A stretch of DNA of 64,000 nt from Motilibacter rhizosphaerae. Its GTDB lineage: Bacteria > Actinomycetota > Actinomycetes > Motilibacterales > Motilibacteraceae. Both the position numbers and the translations under genes were made by a program. Positions 1-8,046 of the stretch are shown here, piece by piece; the first letter of the stretch is position 1; each line of letters starts with the position of its first letter. Under the pieces are notes generated by a model. That model was not told the origin of the DNA. It did no database searches and worked only from the letters and a program-made list of their open reading frames with translations. The stretch lies in assembly GCF_004216915.1 (NCBI RefSeq), contig NZ_SGXD01000005.1, positions 248,001-312,000 of the forward strand, written 5' to 3'.

Positions 1-368
1 GCGCGGGAGGTGCTGCGGAACAGCGCCTCGATGCTCTCGTCGTCGAGCCCCGCCCGACGGGCCTTGGCCAACCACCGGCGCAGGTCCTGGCGGAGCGGCC
101 CGAGGGCGGCGTGCGAGCTGCCGGTCAGGCTGCGCGTGACGAAGGTGCCGATGCCCGGCCGGGCCTGCACGAGCCCCTCGCGCTCGAGGTCGCGGTAGGC
201 CTTGAGCACGGTATTGGGGTTGATGGCGAGGACGCTGACGACGTCCTTCACCGTGGGCAGCTGGTCGCCCTCGTGCAGCTGCCCGAGCCGCAGCGCGTGG
301 CGGACCTGCTGCACGATCTGGAGGTAGGGCGAGACGCCCGAGCGCCCGTCGAGGTAGAACTCGATCAT
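1..368 (-). CDS. GntR-family (YtrA-like) transcriptional regulator, partial
   Basis: The reverse strand encodes a protein starting MIEFYLDGRSGVSPYLQIVQ and running off the left edge after about 122 residues. It has the GntR winged-helix core: QIVQQVRHALRLG, then LPTVKDVVSVLAINPNTVLKAY, the recognition-helix region. The short tail after the wing (RRWLAKARRAGLDDESIEALF) is typical of the YtrA subfamily, small regulators that usually control ABC transporters and repress their own operon. The start is the ATG ending at 368, about 29 bp from a good -10 box. The C-terminus and any operon partners lie outside the window, so the target is unknown. Confidence 0.85.
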   Translation of the reverse strand, partial: MIEFYLDGRSGVSPYLQIVQQVRHALRLGQLHEGDQLPTVKDVVSVLAINPNTVLKAYRDLEREGLVQARPGIGTFVTRSLTGSSHAALGPLRQDLRRWLAKARRAGLDDESIEALFRSTSR

Positions 369-396
369 GGCGCGACTTGTGCTAGGTCCATAGTTG

Positions 397-425
397 ATTA
401 GACCGCTGCTGCTCGCCGCGGTCAA
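397..425 (-). promoter_or_regulatory. Predicted sigma-70-type promoter of the GntR gene
   Basis: On the reverse strand TTGACC (425-420) and TCTAAT (402-397) are separated by exactly 17 bp. The -10 matches the consensus at five of six positions. The segment around the -10 and start site has outward GGTC/GACC half-sites (GGTCTA and TGGACC), a plausible autoregulatory operator for the GntR protein whose start codon lies about 29 bp downstream. Confidence 0.55.
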
Positions 426-444
426 GCACTCCGTCGCCGGAGGG

Positions 445-900
445 TCAGGGCTGCTCCTGCGCCTCCGCCCGGGCGATGTCCTCGACCGTGGCGTGCAGGA
501 GGGGACGTACGCGCCGCCCGCCCAGCAGCTCGGCCACCAGCAGCACCCCGTGCCGGGTCACGGACGGCGGCGGGACCGGGGACTCCTCCTCGAGGTGCAC
601 GCCCAGCGCGCCGGCGACGGCGGCCACCACGGCGTACGGGTCGATGTCGGGGAGCCACTCCCCCGCGGCGCGCGAGACCCGGACGACGACCGCCTGCACG
701 TCGTCGGAGTCGAGCCCGTCGGCGTGCTGCTCCTCGAGCAGCCGACGCGCCAGCTCGCCGAGCACGCGGCCCGCCTGCTCGGGGCCGACGACCGCGACCC
801 GCGCGAGCGCGGTGTCCAGCGCGTCGGGGTCGTGGGCGAGCGCGGCGTCCAGGGCGGCCTCGACGACGTCGGCCAGGGCGCGTACGGGCGGCGGGAGCAT
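445..900 (-). CDS. Hypothetical protein, 151 aa
   Basis: The protein begins MLPPPVRALADVVEAALDAA and is rich in Ala, Val and acidic residues, with predicted helices throughout and no signal peptide or membrane segment. I do not recognise a family. A longer open frame exists upstream, but it would run antisense through the methyltransferase gene, so the ATG at 900 is preferred. It is divergent from the methyltransferase, with a 36-bp gap that must hold both promoters or place it downstream of something weak. Confidence 0.55.
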   Translation of the reverse strand: MLPPPVRALADVVEAALDAALAHDPDALDTALARVAVVGPEQAGRVLGELARRLLEEQHADGLDSDDVQAVVVRVSRAAGEWLPDIDPYAVVAAVAGALGVHLEEESPVPPPSVTRHGVLLVAELLGGRRVRPLLHATVEDIARAEAQEQP

Positions 901-936
901 GGCACGAGAGCGTAGGCGCAGTGCGACGATGGGCCC

Positions 937-1539
937 GTGACGGAGGAGAACCTGTGGACCCGGCGGCTGCGGGAGAGTCCGGGGCACTCGGAGTGGTACG
1001 TCGAGCGCTTCCGCCGGCTCGCCGCCGAGGGTGAGGACGTGGTCGGCGAGGCGCGGCTGGTCGACGCGATGCTGCCGCGGCACGCGCGGGTCCTCGACGC
1101 CGGGTGCGGCACGGGCCGCGTCGGCGGCCACCTCGCGCGCGCCGGGCACACCGTCATCGGCGTCGACGGGGACGCGGTCCTCGTCGCAGCGGCGCAGGAG
1201 GACCACCCCGAGGGCCAGTGGCTCGTCGGGGACCTCGCCGAGCTCGACCTGCCCGCGCTCGGGATCAGCGCGGGCTTCGCGGCGATCGTCTGCGCGGGCA
1301 ACGTCGCGGCGTTCCTCGCGCCCAGCACGCGGGTCGAGGTGCTCCGCCGGCTGCGCGACCACCTCGCCGACGACGGTCGGCTCGTCGTCGGGTTCGGCGC
1401 GGGACGCGGGTACGCGTTCGAGGAGTTCCGGGCCGACGGGCGGGAGGCCGGCCTGCGCGAGGAGCTGCTGCTCTCCACGTGGGACCTGCGCCCCTACAGC
1501 CCGTCCGCGGACTTCCTCGTGGCGGTGCTGGGCCGCTAG
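937..1539 (+). CDS. Class I SAM-dependent methyltransferase
   Basis: A 200-residue protein with the class I Rossmann methyltransferase motif I VLDAGCGTGRVGGHLARAG near residue 48, an acidic end of strand 2 (VIGVDGD) and motif LVVGFGAGRG after the third strand. The substrate cannot be told. The GTG start at 937 follows a 36-bp gap from the divergent hypothetical gene. The stop overlaps that of the convergent 62-aa gene by 4 bp. The family assignment is safe; the methylated substrate is unknown. Confidence 0.85.
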   Translation: MTEENLWTRRLRESPGHSEWYVERFRRLAAEGEDVVGEARLVDAMLPRHARVLDAGCGTGRVGGHLARAGHTVIGVDGDAVLVAAAQEDHPEGQWLVGDLAELDLPALGISAGFAAIVCAGNVAAFLAPSTRVEVLRRLRDHLADDGRLVVGFGAGRGYAFEEFRADGREAGLREELLLSTWDLRPYSPSADFLVAVLGR

Positions 1540-1724
1540 GACTGGCCCCCAGGGTTGCCGAAGCCCTTCTCGCGGGCGACCTCCTCGGCGTCGCGGCCGA
1601 TCTCGTCGGGGGTCGTGGCCGTGGCCGGGTCGACCTTGCCGAGCGCGGTCTCGCCAGGCAGGTCGCGGACCGTGGCCTCCGCGCCCTCGCGGTCCTGGCC
1701 GGACGGCGTGGTGCTCTCGCTCAT
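1536..1724 (-). CDS. Small hydrophilic hypothetical protein, 62 aa
   Basis: Starts MSESTTPSGQDREGAEATV and is rich in Asp, Glu and Gly, probably disordered. No family recognised. It converges on the methyltransferase with a 4-bp overlap. The protein-like composition, ATG start and TGA stop support it, but a gene this short without homology evidence remains tentative. Confidence 0.5.
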   Translation of the reverse strand: MSESTTPSGQDREGAEATVRDLPGETALGKVDPATATTPDEIGRDAEEVAREKGFGNPGGQS

Positions 1725-1796
1725 GGCTGCCTCCTCGTGGTCCTGCTGTCCCTGCTGTCACCGGGCCGGTTCCCGGCACGCACACCGGTCAACCCG

Positions 1797-2294
1797 TCAG
1801 CGCACGGTGACGCGGACCGCGCCGTCCCCCGCGCCCTTGCTGGACAGCACGTAGGTCCCGGGGGCCAGCCGGTAGTGCGTGACGAGGTGCTGGTGCGCGC
1901 CGAGCGTCTGGAGGTACAGCGAGTCCTCGTAGCCCCCACCGAACCTCAGCAACTGCCGGTCGGAGAAGACGCCGCCGTACCTGATGATCGTCACCGTCTG
2001 CGGCCCAGCCGACGGGTTCTTCACGAGGAGCCACCCCGACCACGGCAGCGTCACCGACGCGAGCGCGCCGCGCCGCCACGGGGCGGGGACAGCGTCGTCA
2101 CGACCCTCGGCGACGGCTGCCTCCAGCGCCCACGAGCCGGACGTCGTAGCGGCCTGCCCGCAGGCTGGACGGCTCCGCGGACAGGGAGGCGGAGGACCGC
2201 ACCGTCAGCTGGTACGGCGGAGCAGCGGCCGACGCGGGCGGCGCGATCGCGATCACGGGGACGACACGGCCAGCAGCGCGAGGAGCCTCTTCAC
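1797..2294 (-). pseudogene. Frameshifted gene for a small secreted protein
   Basis: Three frames together read as one secreted protein. A GTG at 2294 opens VKRLLALLAVSS, a signal-peptide start, and hits TGA after 13 codons beside a CCCC run. The next frame continues VIAIAPPASAAAPPYQLTV with a signal-cleavage-like ASA, then a Ser-rich segment. The third frame carries a beta-rich C-terminus (TLPWSGWLLVKNPSAG ... GTYVLSSKG) to a stop at 1797. The GTG start overlaps the stop of the upstream DoxX-like gene as GTGA, the spacing of a coupled operon. Two indels would restore about 165 residues. Real decay or sequence error are both possible. Confidence 0.5.
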
Positions 2295-2701
2295 ACCACG
2301 GAGGAGACGACGGGCGGGACCGCCGGTTCACCCGCGACCGCGAGCGCGGCGAGCACGAGCGGGACCTGCACCGGCAGGCGCAGCACCGTGAGCGCCCGGT
2401 ATCCGCGGCCCGCGTCAGGGTCGTGCCACGCCGCCCAGCACATCTGCAGGTTGCCCGGGAAGACGCCGACGAGCAGACCTGCCGCGGCGTACGCGGACGC
2501 CCTGCGCACCCGAGGGTCCCCGGTCAGCAGGCCGGAGGCGAGCGCGAGCTCGGCGATCCCGCTGCCGATGGTCCAGGCGCGCGGGTGCGGCAGTGCTGGC
2601 GGGATGATCGCGTCGAAGGGCCGCGGGCGCAGGAGGTGCGCCGTACCCGCGACGGCGAACATCGCGGCGAGCGGACGGCGCCACCGGCCGGATGTGTGCA
2701 C
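2291..2701 (-). CDS. DoxX-like small integral membrane protein
   Basis: About 136 residues with four predicted hydrophobic segments (AAMFAVAGTAHLL, GIAELALASGLL, AYAAAGLLVGVFPGN, VQVPLVLAALAVAG), the size and layout of the DoxX/DoxD-like family. The start is uncertain: GTG at 2701 or an internal ATG 13 codons later. Its stop overlaps the GTG of the downstream frameshifted secreted-protein gene by 4 bp, so the two were once translationally coupled. DoxX-like proteins in actinobacteria are linked to redox stress, but no specific role is visible. Confidence 0.65.
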   Translation of the reverse strand: MHTSGRWRRPLAAMFAVAGTAHLLRPRPFDAIIPPALPHPRAWTIGSGIAELALASGLLTGDPRVRRASAYAAAGLLVGVFPGNLQMCWAAWHDPDAGRGYRALTVLRLPVQVPLVLAALAVAGEPAVPPVVSSVV

Positions 2702-2737
2702 CCCAGCACCTTCGCACGCGCGGGGCGGGGACGCAGC

Positions 2738-2769
2738 GAGGGCCGGCCCGCAGTCGCGGACCGGCCCTC
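2738..2769. terminator. Hairpin terminator downstream of the phytase-like gene
   Basis: A 14-bp stem with one mismatch (GAGGGCCGG...CCGGCCCTC arms) closes on a 4-nt loop, 11 bp after the reverse-strand stop codon at 2780. No T-run follows, as is usual in high-GC actinobacteria. Confidence 0.65.
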
Positions 2770-2779
2770 GTGCGGGAGG

Positions 2780-4420
2780 TCAGCCGAGGTCGATCGTCAC
2801 CGTCGCGGTCGAGGTGTGGTCCGCGGCGACGGCGCTCGAGGAGGCGAGCCTGCTCGTGTCGATGCGGAGGTACTCACCGTCGTCCTGCACGCCTGCGGTC
2901 GTGATCTTCGGCGTCAGCTGGAACGGCGGGGTCGCGCCGGTCAGGCCGGAGATCCCGAAGTCGCTGTCGTTGCTGATCACCAGGGTCCGCCCGCCGTCCG
3001 TGGTCGCGACGCCTTCGACCTTGTCGTGGGCGAAGAACCTGTAGGTCGGGTCGAGCTGGCCGAGCACCGCGTCGATGTCGAGGGTCTGCGTGCTCGTCCC
3101 GGCCGTGATGCCGACCGCAGCGAGCTTCGCCTGCGCGGTCGCGGTCACCCCCTTGTCGCCGGCGATCTCCTCGATGGTCTTGCCCCCGACCAGGAGACCG
3201 CCGTCGGCGCCGTCGTAGACCGCGCCGGGCACGGTGCTCGCCGGACCCACGTCGGTCGCGCCGGAGACGTCGACCGTGTACAGCCGCTTGAAGCCGGTGG
3301 CCGACGGGAACGCGCCGTCGCGCTCGTCGACGATGAAGCGCGTCGGCGACACGGCGGTGATCTCGCTGACCGCGCCCGAGTTCGCCTTCGGGTCGTGCAG
3401 CAGGTAGAGGTACTCGTGCGTCGCGCCGGTCTTCAACGTGTAGGTGACGATGCGCAGCGGCACGACGTTCTTGGCCTTGAGGTCCGGCGTCTGCTGCAGG
3501 GCGGACTGCATGATCCCGACGAGCGTGGAGCCGTCAGACGTGATCGTGAGCCCCTCCATGCCCTTGTTGGGGACGCGGCGCTGCAGCTCGCGCGGCAGCG
3601 AGCCGTCGAACGGCGACAGCCGCCCGATCTGCCTGCCGCTCTTGTCGAAGTGCGTGACGTACGGGCCGTACTCGTCCGAGACCCAGAACGTCCCGTCCGG
3701 CAGCGCGACCAGGCCCTCCGAGTCGTAGCCGTCGGGGGTGGCAGGCAGCACGTTCCCGTCGAGGTCGGTGATCGTCTCGCCGGTGCTGGCCTCGGTGCTC
3801 ACTCGGCCGTCGTACGGCCGTCCCGACGCGTCCTGCAGCGGGATGACCTCGCGCAGCCGGGCGAGCCCCTTGGAGGTCAGCCGGAACTTCGCGATCGCCG
3901 GGTCGAAGCCGGGCAGCGGCTCGACCTTGGTCCCGCCGGGCCCGTCGACGTTGGGCCCCCGGTCGGTGAGCCCGTAGAACTGGTCGGTCGTGCCGGGCAC
4001 CGGTGCCAGCGAGGACCCGTACGCGCCGCCGGTGACCGTCACCCCACCGATGGTCGCGAGCGGCGCGAGCTGCGTGGTGTAGAGCGAGACGGCGTCGCTG
4101 ACCGTGTAGGTGAACGTGTCGGTGCCCGTCGCGCCGGGCTGCGGCACGTACGTGAACGACCCGTCCGCCGCCACGTGCAGCGTGCCCTTCGCCGGGTCGG
4201 TGTGCGACGTCAGCTGCGCGCCCGGGCCGGCGTCGTTGTGCAGCACGCCGCTGAACGCGCTCACCGTGAGGCCGCCCGCGTGGCGCACCGTGTAGGAGTC
4301 GTCGGCGGCGTGGAGCGGCGCGGCGGCGCTGGCGCCGCCCGCGAGGCACGTGGCGGACAGGCAGGCCGCGGAGGCGGCGGACAGGACGAGGAGGGGGCGG
4401 GTCAGCCCGGACGGTCGCAT
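2780..4420 (-). CDS. Secreted esterase-like/phytase-like protein with Ig-like (cadherin-type) N-terminal domain
   Basis: A 546-residue exported protein. Residues 1-33 form a signal peptide (MRPSGLTRPLLVLSAASAA ... GGASA). Next is a bacterial tandem-type domain with the VLHNDAGPGA and GTDTFTYTVSD motifs (about residues 40-110). The body carries YGLTDRGPNVDGPGG, YDSEGLVALPDGTFWVSDEYGP and NKGMEGLTI, the conserved blocks of the esterase-like activity of phytase family, a predicted beta-propeller. The start is the ATG at 4420. True phytase activity is not established for this family; a secreted phosphoesterase role is inferred. Confidence 0.85.
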   Translation of the reverse strand: MRPSGLTRPLLVLSAASAACLSATCLAGGASAAAPLHAADDSYTVRHAGGLTVSAFSGVLHNDAGPGAQLTSHTDPAKGTLHVAADGSFTYVPQPGATGTDTFTYTVSDAVSLYTTQLAPLATIGGVTVTGGAYGSSLAPVPGTTDQFYGLTDRGPNVDGPGGTKVEPLPGFDPAIAKFRLTSKGLARLREVIPLQDASGRPYDGRVSTEASTGETITDLDGNVLPATPDGYDSEGLVALPDGTFWVSDEYGPYVTHFDKSGRQIGRLSPFDGSLPRELQRRVPNKGMEGLTITSDGSTLVGIMQSALQQTPDLKAKNVVPLRIVTYTLKTGATHEYLYLLHDPKANSGAVSEITAVSPTRFIVDERDGAFPSATGFKRLYTVDVSGATDVGPASTVPGAVYDGADGGLLVGGKTIEEIAGDKGVTATAQAKLAAVGITAGTSTQTLDIDAVLGQLDPTYRFFAHDKVEGVATTDGGRTLVISNDSDFGISGLTGATPPFQLTPKITTAGVQDDGEYLRIDTSRLASSSAVAADHTSTATVTIDLG

Positions 4421-4530
4421 GCGGAGGATGATCGGCGACCAACCGGGAGGCCGGGCGACCGTACGCTGACATCCAGGTGAACGACCCGTGTCGTGCATCC
4501 CCCGTCGATCCGACATCCCAGGAGGACCCC

Positions 4531-5349
4531 GTGGCGCTGCGCCGATCGCTGCTCCCCGTCGTGGCCGCGCTGCTGCTGCCGACGGCGTACGCGGTGCCCG
4601 CCGGCGCCGCGGCCCGCCCCACGGCGCCTGCCCCCGCGTCGATCGCCGTGCTGGGCGACTCGATCAGCCGCGGGTTCGACGCCTGCGGCTTCCTGCAGGA
4701 CTGCCCGGCGGTGTCGTGGTCGACGGGCACCTCCCCCGCGGTGCACAGCCACGCCTCGCGGCTCGCGGCGCTCCGCCACGGCGTACGCGCCTACAACGAC
4801 GCCGCCACCGGCTCGACCGCGTCCGACCTGCCCGCGCAGGCGGCCCGCGCGCACGCGCAGCGCGCGGCGTACGTCGAGGTGCTCATCGGCGCCAACGACG
4901 CCTGCGCGCCCTCGGTCGACCAGATGACCCCCGTGGCCGACTTCCAGCGCGACGTCACCGCGGGGTTCGCGAAGATCGCCAGCAGCAGGGTGTTCGTCGC
5001 CTCGATCCCCGACGTCTACGCGCTGTGGAAGGCGGCCCACGGCGTGGCGGACGCGCGCTCGACGTGGTCGACATGGCGGCTCTGCCAGTCGCTCCTCGCC
5101 CGCCCGGCCTCCACCGCACCGGCGGACGAGGCGCGGAGGAAGGCGGTGCGCGCACGGGTCGTGGCGTACAACGCCGTGCTGCGCAAGGCCTGCGCGGCCC
5201 TCCCCCACTGCCGTACGGACGGCGGCGCGGTCTTCGCCGCGGGCGTCAAGCGCTCCGAGCTCTCGACCATCGACTGGTTCCACCCGAATCCCAGCGGCCA
5301 GGCCGCCCTCGCCGCGCGGACCTGGGCGCGCACCTGGTCCTTCCGCTGA
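4531..5349 (+). CDS. Secreted SGNH/GDSL-family hydrolase
   Basis: A 272-residue exported lipase/esterase-like enzyme. The GTG at 4531 is preceded by AGGAGG at good spacing. A signal peptide (LRRSLLPVVAALLLPTAYAV) leads to block I VLGDSISRGFD with the nucleophilic Ser, block III IGANDAC and block V DWFHPNP with the catalytic Asp/His. Two extra Cys pairs suggest disulfides. It is divergent from the phytase-like gene and convergent with the nuclease, from which it is separated by a 49-nt hairpin. The substrate is unknown. Confidence 0.88.
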   Translation: MALRRSLLPVVAALLLPTAYAVPAGAAARPTAPAPASIAVLGDSISRGFDACGFLQDCPAVSWSTGTSPAVHSHASRLAALRHGVRAYNDAATGSTASDLPAQAARAHAQRAAYVEVLIGANDACAPSVDQMTPVADFQRDVTAGFAKIASSRVFVASIPDVYALWKAAHGVADARSTWSTWRLCQSLLARPASTAPADEARRKAVRARVVAYNAVLRKACAALPHCRTDGGAVFAAGVKRSELSTIDWFHPNPSGQAALAARTWARTWSFR

Positions 5350-5371
5350 CGTCCTTCCGCTGAGGCTCCCG

Positions 5372-5420
5372 ACGTTGTGGCCCTGGTGCGGTGCCAGAGC
5401 GCGCACCAGGGCCACGACGT
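5372..5420. repeat. 49-nt hairpin element, copy 1 (covarying family)
   Basis: Two 19-nt arms (ACGTTGTGGCCCTGGTGCG and its near-perfect complement at 5402-5420) enclose an 11-nt loop. It lies between the convergent SGNH hydrolase and nuclease genes and could end transcription both ways. A second copy with the same dimensions sits at 7963-8011 and differs from this one by compensatory changes. Confidence 0.8.
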
Positions 5421-5432
5421 TGGGGGGAGGCG

Positions 5433-7850
5433 TCAGAGCCAGGAGCCGAACAGCCGCACCACCTGCGGGTCGTGGTCGCTCACCTGGTCGCTGAACTCGC
5501 TGTTGAGGTGGACGACCTGGTAGTCCACCGGTCCGTACAGCCGCGTCGCCGGCGTGACCAGGATGTGGTCGAGCACCTGCGAGATGCCGTCGTAGACGTA
5601 GGTGTAGCGCTGGTCCGCCGGCAGCCCGTTGATGAGGTCGGACAGGATCGGCAGGCCCTTGCCCGTGGTCGAGCCGGTCCGCAGCTCGGCCAGCGCCGGG
5701 CTGAACTGGTAGTCGTTCAGGTCGCCGAGCACGACCGTCGCGGCGAGCGGGTCGCGGCGCAGGATCGAGGCGACGAAGTCGTGGACGAGCTTCGCCTGCT
5801 GGATGCGCTGCTCCTCCGAGCTGCGCTGCGGGTACTGGAAGCGCCCGTCGGCGTTCTGGTCGCCGCCCTTGCTGCGGAAGTGGTTGGCGATGACGAAGAC
5901 CTGCTTGCCCTGGAAGCGGAACTCCCCCACCAGCGGCTTGCGGCTGTCGTCCCAGGCCGGATCCGTCGGGGCGATGCGACCGGGCGAGAGCGTCAGCCGC
6001 GGCAGGATCCCCGTGACGGCGGTGCCGGTGGTCGTCCGGTCCACGTCAGCAGCGCCCCGGTCGACGAAGGAGACCCTGCTGGGGTTGAAGAGGAACACGA
6101 TGCGGATGTTGCCACCCGGCTGCCCGCCGTCGGCGTCGTTCGCGGGATCGACGGAGCGTGCCGAGTACCGCGGTCCGCCGGCCGCCACGATCGCGTCGAC
6201 CAGCTTGGAGACGGTCACCCCTGCGGTCACGACACCGTCGTCCACGGCGCCGTCGTCGTCCTGTACCTCCTCGAGCGCGACGACGTCGGGGGTCGCGAGG
6301 TTGGTGACGATGCCCGTGGCCAGCCGGGAGAACTTGCTGTCGGGGTCGGTGGGCGCGAGGTTCTCGACGTTGTAGGTCGCCACCGCGAGCTGGCGACGCC
6401 CCTGCGGCGTGGCGACCTCCTGCTGCAGCCCGCCCTTGACGACGGAGCCGAGCGAGGTCGCCGAGACGAGGTAGCCGCCGAACGTCGAGTAGTCGACGAC
6501 GCCGACCGTGGGGCCGGCGAGGGAGTCGCCGACGTCGAGCGAGAGCGCCGAGCCGTCGGTCGTCGCCAGCTCGATCCGCCCGGAGGGCGTGGCGTTCTCC
6601 GCCGTCAGCAGCGTCCCGCCCCGCGGCGTACGCGCCTGGTCGGGCTTCGTCGTGACGTACTGCTCGCCGTAGCTGTTGCTGGGGCCGACGACGCGGACGT
6701 CGTCGAGCTCGACGCGCATGCCCTCGCGCGACTCCCAGAAGTCCAGCGCGGAGCGGCTGGGGTCGAGGGGACCGGCCGTCTCGATGTTCGCGCCGCCGAG
6801 GTCCGGCGCGTACGTGCCGGGCACGGACGTCGGCGTGATGACCTCCGGCGCGGGCAGCGCCACGCCGTGCTTGAGGACGGCGACGGTCGAGCCGGAGATC
6901 TCGGTGACGGAGAGGTTCGAGGTCGTCGCGACCGTCTCACCGGAGCTCAGCGGGTAGTAGTCCTTCACGGTCCCGCTCACGAGGACCGAGTCCCCGACGG
7001 CGACCTTCGGCGACGTGCTGTAGACGAAGACCGCCTCGCTCGTCCGGGGGTCCGCGTCGGGCGCCGGGTCCTGCACCCAGTAGCCCTTGCTGCTGCCGGA
7101 CTTCCGCACCGCGGTGACCACGCCGGGCACGTTGGTCACCGCGGTCCCGTCGATCGGCGACACGAAGCCCGTGCCCTGCAAGTCGTGGATGCGCAGCGGT
7201 CCGGGCGTGGGCGGCGGGGTCGTTCCCCCGCCGGCGCCCGACGGCTGCGGGCTGGGCGTCTCGCTGGTGAAGTCGGCGGCGTTGTCGTCGGTGTCCGGCC
7301 CGGGGCGCCGCGTCGCGGAGGTCGTCGCGCTCAGGCCCGGGGCAGCGCCCCCCTCGTGCAGCGTCGCGGTCCCGTAGCCGACGAGGTCGACGGCGCCGCA
7401 CTCGGCCACCGTCGTGCAGGACAGCGGCGCAGTCGACGACACCAGGGCGACGACCCCGGAGGTCCCCGACATCGCGATACTGCCGGTGGCGTCCGGGGTC
7501 GGCAGCGCCGTGGTCCCGCCCGCTCCCGCCGCCTCCTGGACGAGGTACGTGCCGCCCGCCGGGACGCTGCCGTGCAGCGTCGTGACCTGCCAGCTCCCGC
7601 TCGCCGCGGGCCGGTACTGCACCGACCAGCCCTCGACGCTGATCGCGCCACTCCCCCGGTTCGCCAGCTCGATGAAGTCGTTGGTCAGCGTGGCGCCGGA
7701 GTTGCCCCCGCCGCCGTAGACCTCGCCGAGCACGAGGCCCGTCGAGGCGGCGTGCGCGGGGGCGGCGGCGGGACCGGCGACGACGAGCGCGAGACCGGCG
7801 GCGACGGCGAGCGGCGCGGCGCGCCTCCCGGTCAGGGACGGACGAGGCAC
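5433..7850 (-). CDS. ExeM/NucH-family extracellular endonuclease with lamin-tail domain
   Basis: An 805-residue exported nuclease. The GTG at 7850 has AGGAG 5 bp upstream and starts a signal peptide (RRAAPLAVAAGLALVVAG ... APAHA). Next come a lamin-tail domain (about residues 35-160; LGEVYGGGGNSG, TNDFIELANRG), a proline-rich linker, an OB-like region of the NucH type (about 215-330), and an endonuclease/exonuclease/phosphatase domain. The last has VATYNVENL, VVALEEVQDDDG, VIANHFRSKGGD, LGDLNDY and SDHDPQVV, including the catalytic Asn, Glu, Asp and His positions. Known relatives degrade extracellular DNA. Hairpin copies flank it on both sides. Confidence 0.9.
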   Translation of the reverse strand: MPRPSLTGRRAAPLAVAAGLALVVAGPAAAPAHAASTGLVLGEVYGGGGNSGATLTNDFIELANRGSGAISVEGWSVQYRPAASGSWQVTTLHGSVPAGGTYLVQEAAGAGGTTALPTPDATGSIAMSGTSGVVALVSSTAPLSCTTVAECGAVDLVGYGTATLHEGGAAPGLSATTSATRRPGPDTDDNAADFTSETPSPQPSGAGGGTTPPPTPGPLRIHDLQGTGFVSPIDGTAVTNVPGVVTAVRKSGSSKGYWVQDPAPDADPRTSEAVFVYSTSPKVAVGDSVLVSGTVKDYYPLSSGETVATTSNLSVTEISGSTVAVLKHGVALPAPEVITPTSVPGTYAPDLGGANIETAGPLDPSRSALDFWESREGMRVELDDVRVVGPSNSYGEQYVTTKPDQARTPRGGTLLTAENATPSGRIELATTDGSALSLDVGDSLAGPTVGVVDYSTFGGYLVSATSLGSVVKGGLQQEVATPQGRRQLAVATYNVENLAPTDPDSKFSRLATGIVTNLATPDVVALEEVQDDDGAVDDGVVTAGVTVSKLVDAIVAAGGPRYSARSVDPANDADGGQPGGNIRIVFLFNPSRVSFVDRGAADVDRTTTGTAVTGILPRLTLSPGRIAPTDPAWDDSRKPLVGEFRFQGKQVFVIANHFRSKGGDQNADGRFQYPQRSSEEQRIQQAKLVHDFVASILRRDPLAATVVLGDLNDYQFSPALAELRTGSTTGKGLPILSDLINGLPADQRYTYVYDGISQVLDHILVTPATRLYGPVDYQVVHLNSEFSDQVSDHDPQVVRLFGSWL

Positions 7851-7962
7851 GGCAGCTCCTGGCGGACGCGGGGAGGACGGACGGGGCCACACCATCACAG
7901 ATGCGGATGGACAGGACATGACGCTAGGCCATCCGACGCCCGAACGGGCACCCCGGCACCCG

Positions 7963-8011
7963 ACGTCGTGGGGCTGGTTCGGGGTCATAGCGCGAACCAG
8001 CCCCACGACGT
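7963..8011. repeat. 49-nt hairpin element, copy 2 (covarying family)
   Basis: Two perfect 19-nt arms (ACGTCGTGGGGCTGGTTCG and its complement at 7993-8011) enclose an 11-nt loop. It lies between the divergent nuclease start (7850) and the GH15 start (8047). Three stem pairs differ from copy 1 on both sides so that pairing is kept, and 8 of 11 loop bases agree. Confidence 0.8.
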
Positions 8012-8046
8012 TGTGGAGGGAGTGGGAGCGGGAGCATGCTGCGTCG

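Noticed and set aside
445-1785. 446-aa reverse ORF extending over the methyltransferase
   Set aside because: Only its last 151 codons look like protein; the rest is the antisense shadow of the methyltransferase and the 62-aa gene.
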